From ZLKRG44 sp964555705 (GTDB taxonomy: Bacteria; Planctomycetota; Phycisphaerae; Phycisphaerales; SM1A02), in contig CAZKTN010000001.1 in NCBI GenBank assembly GCA_964555705.1, forward strand, positions 1 through 64,000: 64,000 bases of DNA, read 5' to 3'. Below, in pieces: positions 20,901 to 27,706 of the stretch. The notes under the pieces are model-generated. The model had not been told where the DNA came from. It ran no database searches and was given only the letters and a program-made list of their open reading frames with translations. Position 1 is the stretch's first letter. Every line of letters begins with the position of its first letter. The translations under genes and the position numbers were made by a program.

Positions 20901-21879
20901 GCCGGGCGAGGCGATCTACAACGATGCGGGCGGGCTCCTCGAGGGCAACAGCCCCTTCCAGGTCGTGTGGCTCAATGACCGCGAGCGCGATGGCCGCCTT
21001 GACGCGGTAGCGGAGCGCGCATCGGCGACGCCGCGCCGGGCGCCGATCGTGATCTTCGAGGGCAACGCCCCCGTGCGACTCTCCGACTGCGCGCCGCTGG
21101 CGGCTGCACGCACGGGGCGCGATGGGGCGCGAGCCGATGCGCTCGCGCCCAAGGTGTGGCTTGGCGAGGCGGTCGCCATCTCCGAGCCCACTCACATCAC
21201 GCTTCAGCGGCGCAGCGGCGCCAATGCGCTTGTCGTCACGCAGGACGAGGAGCAGGCCGTGTCCATGGGCATCGCGGCGATCGAGTCGCTGGCGGCGCAG
21301 TGCAGGCACGCGCAGCTTGTGCTGGTGGACAGCACGACGCCCGACCAGCCGACCTTTGGCGCGCTGGAGCGCGCCGCCGCGTCGGCAGGGCTTGCCGCAC
21401 GCGTCGTTCGCGCATCCGATCCCGCCGCGGCGCTCGCCGACGTGGCCGCTGCGGTGGCCGAGCGCGAGTCTGCGCAGCGGGTCACTGAGGCTGCCATCCT
21501 CCTGATGGTGCATGGCGTGCAGAGGGTGCGCGCGCTCCGGCGAAACGAGGACGACTACTCGTTCGGCTCGAGCGACTCGCCGCCCTCGCCCGACCGCGTG
21601 CTGGCGGCTGTCGCACGCGAGGGCCCTGCGCTCGGCATCCACACCTGGATCTGGGTGGACAATGGCGCGAGCCTCTCGCGGTCGATCGACAGGTCAGCGC
21701 TCCGCGAGTTCGACTGGCGCGTGCTGTTCCAGTGCAGTGCGGCGGACTCATCGGCGCTGATCGACTCCGGCACCGCAAGCAGGCTCGGGCCCAGCCGTGC
21801 GCTGCTGCATGACGAGCTCTCGGGCCGCAACGAGAAGTTCAGGCCGTGGTCGATTCCTGAATCGGCACTGCGCGCGTGA
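17962..21879 (+). CDS. FtsK/SpoIIIE-family ATPase, EssC/EccC-like, three tandem ATPase-type domains
   Basis: A 1305-aa membrane-anchored motor. A long charged helical N-terminal region (about 1-210) leads to two transmembrane helices (about 220-255 and 260-290) and a second coiled-coil region to about 450. The first FtsK-like domain (about 493-676) lacks a P-loop: its position reads LLIESDLAGRAAG. The second (about 760-1010) is canonical, with Walker A GRTGSGKST (about 788), Walker B LLIIDEFQEL (about 891) and GSQTLGG. The third (about 1063-1296) again has a degenerate P-loop (RRSGANALVV) and ends near the C-terminus. Three domains after two membrane helices is the architecture of type VII secretion ATPases, and WXG100-like genes lie directly upstream. 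Its end overlaps hrpA by 41 bp. Confidence 0.8.
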   Translation: MHSDGSIAPDASIAAAVDSAFEGLVSAAAALEMSRAELARHATELPERERARHAHVVRQVREQRDRTLRESIERRDARIGAAQGRHARHSERMREQHREAVGKVHDLAESQLEEAQSQLERALWMAETIYDSGEQGPREKCERTKASLSAAQDAMRSALASMEALARKSAHGATMRAAVPHPLALPSGAGWPDVAREAVAAAQQAHAEMAGTRMLRLSRPPVLAGLCVVALVVGAALGLAVGGALDVTVPLPLVDSVAAGRAIVGAAALGLLVAGASVALWAGAAAAVRRCASAAHGARDALAACGADAIAEAERVRAQEEWAREQERDASVAAAKARWNPVIERITRRQAELMQQFEAKYGGVARQLDAQRDAEVQAAEHECAAALDGARRAHDEASAAEMAAHSATMQRLAQELSAMRGAAAAEWRAAQSRWLDAVRGCLARSEAAHPAWDSPAWRAESLRSRADEAPGAPVGHVRVHLPSIPGAVPTEADFAWPSGTPIDAVLPLCLALPERGSLLIESDLAGRAAGIAMLHQVMLRLLATLPPGKVQFLLLDPVGMGESFAGFMHLADESDAIIGGRIWSEPRHIEQRLADVSEHLETVIQKYLRDEFPSLDAYNRRAGEIAEPYRFVVMCDFPTSLTDEAARRLSAIAAGGARCGVHTLILRDARQPDVAGCDLAMVRQRSLCITSEAGGWVARTDPLSGLRVEPARAPAGTQAIELVRMFGKRAAESTRVEVPFSAIAPPDGALWTESSARRLSVPLGRAGATRLQRLVLGEGTRQHVLIAGRTGSGKSTLLHALITNLALHYSPDEVEMWLIDFKKGVEFRTYATHRLPHARVVAIESDREFGISVLQGLDAELRRRGDLFRAAGVQDLAGYRAARPADPMPRALLIIDEFQELFIEDDHVAQEASALLDRIVRQGRAFGMHAVLGSQTLGGAYTIARTTMGQMGVRIALQCNESDSQLILSDDNLAARLLARPGEAIYNDAGGLLEGNSPFQVVWLNDRERDGRLDAVAERASATPRRAPIVIFEGNAPVRLSDCAPLAAARTGRDGARADALAPKVWLGEAVAISEPTHITLQRRSGANALVVTQDEEQAVSMGIAAIESLAAQCRHAQLVLVDSTTPDQPTFGALERAAASAGLAARVVRASDPAAALADVAAAVAERESAQRVTEAAILLMVHGVQRVRALRRNEDDYSFGSSDSPPSPDRVLAAVAREGPALGIHTWIWVDNGASLSRSIDRSALREFDWRVLFQCSAADSSALIDSGTASRLGPSRALLHDELSGRNEKFRPWSIPESALRA

Positions 21880-24800
21880 GCGACTCCCACGCGCGCTCAA
21901 GGCGCGATGCGCCCGCTGGGCGTGCCGTGGGCAGCTCCTGCGCATGAGCGCTCATCACGTGCTCCTCGACAAGGTCACGGAAGTCCTCGATCGCTGCCCA
22001 TGCGTCGCGGGGGGCAACGCCTTCTGCGGTGCGCAACCCCCCTTCGGCCACCATGCGCGCCACGAGGGCTGACCGCGACATCCACATCTGCACGCCCTCG
22101 GCCGCGGCTGATGCGGATCTCGGACCGCCCGTGAACTTCCGCACCCGAATGGGGATCGCGGTGACCCACGGCGCCAGCCGCGCGAGCCGCTCCCACCGCG
22201 CGCTGGCGAACACGCCGTCCGGAACCAACACTCGAAGGTGCTCCTCGAGCTGGGTCGCGTCGGCGTCCGCCCACTGCGGTGCCTGCTGCAGCGCATCGTG
22301 CGCGGACGCAAGCGCGGCCGACAGCGCGGCGCACGCATGCAGCGCCTCGCGGACGCGGACGGAGAGCGCCTCCGCGTCGTCGCGAGCAGCGTCGCCAATC
22401 GCTCGAAGCGCCGAGGTGCTGCGCGGGATCTCGGCCATCTCGTCGACGATGCGGCGCGCCACGCATGCGGCGATGCCTCCCGATCCCGCCAGTGCCGCGG
22501 CCGCAAGCCACTCGCGCGAGGGTTCCGCGATGCGGCGCACGGCCGACGCGATGCGCGCCGCCACATGCGACACGGCCCCTTCCCGGTGCGCGACGAAGGC
22601 ATCCCACGGGGTGGGATGAAGGGTGACGGGAACGCGCGCGCCAGCCGGCGCAATCGCCGCCCATGCGGCAACCGACGTTCCCTCTCCGCACGGGATCTCC
22701 ACACGGTCGGGCACGGCATCCTCCGCGCGAAGGCCGGCAGCGTGCGATGCAGCGAGCGACGCGAATGCTCGGCGCGCTGCGTCGCCATGCGCGGCCACAA
22801 GGGCATGGATGTCCCTGCCGGTGGCGATGCAGGATCCGTCGCCTCCCACGATCCCGAGGCGGATCGAGAGGTGCGGGTCGATGGCCGCGCTGCTGAAGTC
22901 GCGCGGGGTCACCTGCAGGCCCGCGACAGCCGAGCAGTGCGATGCGAGCGCGACGGCCAGCGACCCCTCGCCAAACGCGAGCGACTCCGCGGCACCCTCC
23001 GCCACCTGCCGCGCAGGCTGCAGCCTCACGCGCAGGTGCTTTGGCATTGTCCTGATCAGCGCCTCGATGCGCGCGACGAGATGGCCGGGAAGTCCCCACG
23101 AGAGCCTCTCGACATCGAGGCCAGCCAGTGCAGCGAGCGGGATGCGGACGGTGGCGCCATCGACCTCGCTTCCGGGCGCATGCTCGTAGAGCACGGGTGC
23201 CACGGCGGAGCCCGTGCTGATGGACTCAGGCAGCCCGTCGTCGCGCGCGGAGAGCGGGTCGCGGAGAAGGTCTGCCTCCGTCATGCGAAGCGTGGCGGGA
23301 TCGTCGCGCTCGGCCTTGGCGAGCCAGCGCATCAGGCTTGGCCACGAGTGCACATGCTCGGGCACGCGCGCGTCGTAGAAGGCCGTGCGCGCCTCAGCGT
23401 CTGCAAGCAGCGGCCGGCGCTCGCGCCTCTCGAGGCGCTCGATCGAATCGCGCAGCGCATCGTTCGCGGCCATGAACGGGGGACGCTCCCTCGGCACCTG
23501 GCCATCCACCAGCGCGCTCTGGATGAAGATGTCGCGCGCCCCGCTCGGGTCGAGCGGACCGTAGGGCACCTGCTGCCGAGGCATCACCGTGAGCGACCCG
23601 AGCGTCACCCGCTGCCACGCTGCAACCTGGCCTGTCGCGCGCACCCAGTGCGGCTCCGACGTGATGCGGTGCACCGCGTGCGGGGCGATCCTCTCTATCC
23701 ACGCGGGACGCACCCGAGCCGCAAGCCGGCCCCAGCGGCGAGTCGTCTCGACGATCTCCGCCACCACGATCCACCGCGGCAGCGACTTGGCAAGCGCCGA
23801 CGACGGATGGACTCGGAAGCGTGCGCCTCCGGCTGCCACGTACTCGCCTGCCCGCGTGCGCTCGGCGACCTGGAACAGGAACCCCGCCAGCACGCATCGG
23901 TGCAGCGCGTCGAGCCGCGCGGCCCCGTCGGGCGGTGCAGGGCGATCTGGCTCGCCCATGCGGTCGTGCACAAGCCGAACGAGCTGCGCATGCACGTCGC
24001 TCCACTCCCTCATGCGACGGTGCGAGAGGAAGCCCTCCCTGCACCACCGGCGCTGCACGCCGCTTCCGCCAGCGCCGCGCGCGTCGGCCCATGCGCGCCA
24101 GAGCCGAAGGAGTCCGGCAAAGTCGCCGTCGGGCTGACGCCACCGCGCGTGCGCCCCATCGGCAGCCTGCTCCTGGCCTGAGGGCCGCTCCCGAGGGTCC
24201 TGCACCGAGAGCGCCGCCGCAACGACAAGCGCATCGTCGAGGCACCCCTCGCGGGACGCCTCAAGCACCATCCTCGACAGGCGAGGGTCGATCGGCAGCC
24301 GTGCCATGCGGCGACCGGCTGCGGTGAGGCGGCGCTGCGCGTCGAAGGCGCCAAGCTCCATCAGCGTGGATCGCCCCTCCTCGATCGCCCGCGGCGATGG
24401 GGCATCGATGAAGGGGAACGACTCAGGTGCGCCGAGCCCAAGCGACTCCATCTGCAGCAGCACGCTGGCCAGGTTGGTGCGCCTGATCTCGGGCTCCGGC
24501 CACTCGGGGCGCCGCGAGAGCGACAGCTCGTCGTAGAGCCGGATGCAGACGCCCGGGCCGATGCGCCCGCACCGGCCTGCGCGCTGCGTGGCGCTCGCCT
24601 GCGAGATCGGCTCGACGGGAAGCCGCTGGATGCGGCTGCGTGCGCTGAACCGCTTGACGCGCGCAAGTCCGGAGTCGATCACGGCCCTGACGCGCGGCAC
24701 GGTCACTGACGTCTCGGCGATGTTCGTGGCCAGTATCACGCGGCGCAGCTTCGACGGCGCGAAGATCCTGTCCTGCTCGGCCTCGGGGATCCTTGAGTAG

Positions 24801-25615
24801 AGCGGCACCACCTCGATGTCCGAACGGCCTCGCAGCGACTCCGCGCAGTCGAGGATCTCGCGCTCGCCGGGCAGGAACGCGAGCACGTCGCCATGGCCAA
24901 CGGCGGCAAGAGCCTCGTCGGCCGCTGCGCACACCGCAGGCACGATGTCCTCCTCGCCATCGGCATCGATGGGCCTCCAGCGGATCTCCACAGGGTGGAG
25001 GCGACCGTCGATCGACAGCACGGGCGCGCCCCCGAAATGCGCTGCAATGCGCGACGCATCGATGGTGGCGCTGGCCACGATCACCCGCAGCTCGGGCCTT
25101 CGCGCGCATATCCGCACCAGGCATCCAAGCAGGAAGTCGATGTTGAGCGTGCGCTCGTGCGCCTCGTCGATGATGATCGTCCCGTAGCGCGACAGCAGCG
25201 GGTCGCGGCGGAGCTGCGCGAGCAGCACGCCATCGGTCACGACGCGAATGGATGCGCCGGCGTCGGCGCGGGAGTCGAAGCGCACCTGGTATCCGACCAC
25301 CGATCCGAGCGGGCTCGCGAGCTCGTGCGCGATTCGCGTCGCGACCGACCGCGCCGCGATGCGCCGTGGCTGGGTGAGGCAGATGCACCCATGCTCGGAC
25401 CGGCCTGCGGCGAGGCAGATCTTGGGGAGCTGGGTCGTCTTGCCGGACCCGGTCTCAGCCTGCACCACGATGACCTGGTGCCGCTCGATCGCTGCGGCGA
25501 TCTCCTCGCGCCGCTGCGCCACCGGCAGGTCCTCCGGAAAGGCCACCACAGCCACCGAAGCCCCACGATGGACAGCGGCGTCCCTCCCCTGCTCGCTCTG
25601 GTGCGGGTCGGACAC
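21839..25615 (-). CDS. hrpA: HrpA-type DEAH-box ATP-dependent RNA helicase
   Basis: A 1258-aa helicase. Motif I is AETGSGKTTQ (residues about 53-62), followed by TQPRRIAARS (Ia), DEAH (IIIDEAHERT, about 152), SATID (III) and the QRAGRCGR motif VI, then the winged-helix/HA2 and OB regions and a long C-terminal domain typical of bacterial HrpA. HrpA helps rescue stalled ribosomes and process mRNA in E. coli; the role here is by family. The start is GTG 25615, with TAGACT 9 bp upstream on this strand. Its 3' end overlaps the end of the EssC-like gene convergently by 41 bp. Confidence 0.92.
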   Translation of the reverse strand: MSDPHQSEQGRDAAVHRGASVAVVAFPEDLPVAQRREEIAAAIERHQVIVVQAETGSGKTTQLPKICLAAGRSEHGCICLTQPRRIAARSVATRIAHELASPLGSVVGYQVRFDSRADAGASIRVVTDGVLLAQLRRDPLLSRYGTIIIDEAHERTLNIDFLLGCLVRICARRPELRVIVASATIDASRIAAHFGGAPVLSIDGRLHPVEIRWRPIDADGEEDIVPAVCAAADEALAAVGHGDVLAFLPGEREILDCAESLRGRSDIEVVPLYSRIPEAEQDRIFAPSKLRRVILATNIAETSVTVPRVRAVIDSGLARVKRFSARSRIQRLPVEPISQASATQRAGRCGRIGPGVCIRLYDELSLSRRPEWPEPEIRRTNLASVLLQMESLGLGAPESFPFIDAPSPRAIEEGRSTLMELGAFDAQRRLTAAGRRMARLPIDPRLSRMVLEASREGCLDDALVVAAALSVQDPRERPSGQEQAADGAHARWRQPDGDFAGLLRLWRAWADARGAGGSGVQRRWCREGFLSHRRMREWSDVHAQLVRLVHDRMGEPDRPAPPDGAARLDALHRCVLAGFLFQVAERTRAGEYVAAGGARFRVHPSSALAKSLPRWIVVAEIVETTRRWGRLAARVRPAWIERIAPHAVHRITSEPHWVRATGQVAAWQRVTLGSLTVMPRQQVPYGPLDPSGARDIFIQSALVDGQVPRERPPFMAANDALRDSIERLERRERRPLLADAEARTAFYDARVPEHVHSWPSLMRWLAKAERDDPATLRMTEADLLRDPLSARDDGLPESISTGSAVAPVLYEHAPGSEVDGATVRIPLAALAGLDVERLSWGLPGHLVARIEALIRTMPKHLRVRLQPARQVAEGAAESLAFGEGSLAVALASHCSAVAGLQVTPRDFSSAAIDPHLSIRLGIVGGDGSCIATGRDIHALVAAHGDAARRAFASLAASHAAGLRAEDAVPDRVEIPCGEGTSVAAWAAIAPAGARVPVTLHPTPWDAFVAHREGAVSHVAARIASAVRRIAEPSREWLAAAALAGSGGIAACVARRIVDEMAEIPRSTSALRAIGDAARDDAEALSVRVREALHACAALSAALASAHDALQQAPQWADADATQLEEHLRVLVPDGVFASARWERLARLAPWVTAIPIRVRKFTGGPRSASAAAEGVQMWMSRSALVARMVAEGGLRTAEGVAPRDAWAAIEDFRDLVEEHVMSAHAQELPTARPAGASRLERAWESLTRAVPIQESTTA

Positions 25616-25660
25616 GGCTGCGCAAGTCTAGGTCAGCGCGAGCGCTACCATCGCCGACTC

Positions 25661-25733
25661 GGGCGCTTAGCTCAGTTGGCAGAGCACCGCCATTACACGG
25701 CGGGTGTCGCAGGTTCGAGTCCTGCAGCGCTCA
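25661..25733 (+). tRNA. tRNA-Val (anticodon UAC)
   Basis: It folds into a full cloverleaf: acceptor GGGCGCT/AGCGCTC with one G-U pair, a normal D arm, anticodon stem CCGCC/GGCGG with loop ATTACAC (anticodon TAC), T arm GCAGG-TTCGAGT-CCTGC and discriminator A. CCA is not encoded. TACCAT at 25646-25651 is a plausible -10 box. Confidence 0.95.
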
Positions 25734-25760
25734 CTGTCCCGAGCTGCCTGTACCGGATCC

Positions 25761-27650
25761 ATGGACACACGCATCGACACGTCCGCTCCCGCATGCCTCG
25801 CACGGCGCCTTGCCGCATGCGGCACTGCAGCTCTCGCCGCGCTTGCGGCGATCGCCTGCTCGAACATCGAGAAGGCGGACCCGACGGTCCAGACCACGCG
25901 AGCCGATCCGATCAGCTTCGAGATCGACGCGGACCCGATCATGCGCGGCACCGTTGCCGCCGAGACGATGATTGTGGGATACGAGCCTGCGGTGGTGCGC
26001 GCGTACGGGGTTGTGGTCGGCCTCAAGGGCACCGGCAGCCGCATCGCACCGAACGAGGTGCGTCAGCACATGATCCAGGACCTCTCGCGGCGCGGCGTCG
26101 GCGACCCGACCGTCGCCGAGGTGAACTTCACGCCCGAGTCGCTGCTCGACTCCGAGGACACGGCGATCGTGGTGGTCGAGGGCCTCATCAACCCCGGCTC
26201 GGTCAAGGGCACCAAGTTCGACCTGCGCGTCTACGTGGCCCCGGGCACCGCGACGACAAGCCTCGAGGGCGGCAAGCTGTGGACGTGCGACCTTCGCCCC
26301 GGGCTCCTGATCGCCGGCAGCAAGCAGGCGCGTCCGATGGCCGAGGGGCGCGGGCCCATCGTCATCAATCCCTTCGCGGACCAGAGCGGCAAGATCGTCG
26401 ACACCGTCAACCGCATGAGCGGGCGCATCCTCAACGGAGGCGAGGTCACGCGCGACATGACGGTGAAGCTGCGGCTCTCGACGCCGAGCCACGCGCGCGC
26501 ACGCCTGATCGCGAATGCGATCAACTCCTACTTCCCGCGCGAGAAGGGGCAGAAGGACGACACCGCGCGCGGCCGCAGCAGCGAGCTCATCGACATCCAC
26601 ATCCCGCCCTCCTGGCGAGACCGCACGGACGAGTTCATCCAGGTGCTGCGTCATACGCCCATCACCACGGCGCCGATCGAGCAGCTTGCATCGCAGGTGG
26701 CGCGCAGCGTCACCAACAACCCGGGCGCGGCATCTGCGGCCAGCCTGCGCTGGCAGGCGCTCGGCAAGAAGAGCCTCGGCGCCGTGCGGCCGCTCTACAC
26801 GTTCCCGGAGGAGCAGCCGCGCTTCGCGGCGCTCGACGCCGGCGCAAAGCTCGACGATGCGCTTGCGGTGTCGCACCTCCTGGACCTGGCACGCAACGGG
26901 TCGGGCCGCGTGCGTGTGCAGGCCGTGCGCCTGCTGGGCCGCATGTCGTCCAACCCGTCCGTCGACCTGGGCCTGCGGAGCCTTCTCGAGGATGACGACA
27001 TCGACGTGAGGCTGACCGCGTTCGAGGAGCTGCGCGACCGCAACGACCCGATCGTTCAGAGCCAGGACGTGAGCGGCAGGTTCCGCGTCGATGTGGTGCC
27101 GAGCGCCAAGCCGATGATCTACGTCTCGCAGTCCGGCGAGCCCCGCATCGCGATCTTCGGGACGGACCTTGAGGTGGCTCGACCCATGACGCTGACCGCA
27201 TGGTCCGGACGACTCATGTTCAAGGGCGACGAGGGCAAGAAGTCGATCGAGGTGTTCTACCGGGCGAGCGACGGCCTGCCACCGATGACCGACTTCGTGC
27301 AGCCCAAGGTCGCGGAGGTCGCGCGGTTCCTGGGCCATACCACCACGGTGGAACGACCTGCCCCTGGGGTGGGCATGAGCTACAGCGAGACCATCGGCGC
27401 GCTCCACGAGATCTGGAAGAAGGGCTACATCAAGTCCGACTTCAAGGCCGAGCAGGACCGCATCCTTGCGTCGATCGTGAAGGCCGATGAGGACAAGCCC
27501 CGCGACTCCCGCCCCGAGTACGAGGATGAGGAGGAGGCTGAGGAGGCTCCCACGGCAGGCGCCGTCAGGCCCACCATTGCCGCCGATCCGCTCAAGCCAG
27601 CGGCAGGTCTTGATACTCAGGCGCCCAGGCGAGATACTGTCCCCAGATAA
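25761..27650 (+). CDS. FlgI (P-ring)-like lipoprotein with HEAT-like insertion
   Basis: A 629-aa exported protein. The N-terminus has a hydrophobic segment ending LAALAAIAC, a probable lipobox. Residues about 60-370 resemble the flagellar P-ring protein FlgI, with AYGVVVGLKGTGSR and a VVVEGLINPG-type strand region. From about 375 to 440 lie two helical repeats (VRVQAVRLLGRM, VRLTAFEELRDR) resembling HEAT repeats, then a beta-rich domain and an acidic Glu-rich tail. No flagellar gene is nearby, so a P-ring role is doubtful; it may be an envelope protein built on the FlgI fold. ATG 25761 lies 28 bp after tRNA-Val. Confidence 0.65.
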   Translation: MDTRIDTSAPACLARRLAACGTAALAALAAIACSNIEKADPTVQTTRADPISFEIDADPIMRGTVAAETMIVGYEPAVVRAYGVVVGLKGTGSRIAPNEVRQHMIQDLSRRGVGDPTVAEVNFTPESLLDSEDTAIVVVEGLINPGSVKGTKFDLRVYVAPGTATTSLEGGKLWTCDLRPGLLIAGSKQARPMAEGRGPIVINPFADQSGKIVDTVNRMSGRILNGGEVTRDMTVKLRLSTPSHARARLIANAINSYFPREKGQKDDTARGRSSELIDIHIPPSWRDRTDEFIQVLRHTPITTAPIEQLASQVARSVTNNPGAASAASLRWQALGKKSLGAVRPLYTFPEEQPRFAALDAGAKLDDALAVSHLLDLARNGSGRVRVQAVRLLGRMSSNPSVDLGLRSLLEDDDIDVRLTAFEELRDRNDPIVQSQDVSGRFRVDVVPSAKPMIYVSQSGEPRIAIFGTDLEVARPMTLTAWSGRLMFKGDEGKKSIEVFYRASDGLPPMTDFVQPKVAEVARFLGHTTTVERPAPGVGMSYSETIGALHEIWKKGYIKSDFKAEQDRILASIVKADEDKPRDSRPEYEDEEEAEEAPTAGAVRPTIAADPLKPAAGLDTQAPRRDTVPR

Positions 27651-27706
27651 GCCCGCGTCGTGCGGACCCATGGAAGGGTGCCAGCGCAGGCGACAGGAGG
27701 TCGGAG

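Noticed and set aside
19177..21642. 821-aa minus-strand ORF inside the FtsK-like gene
   Set aside because: The plus-strand frame has a complete Walker A/B ATPase; the antisense frame has no recognisable features.
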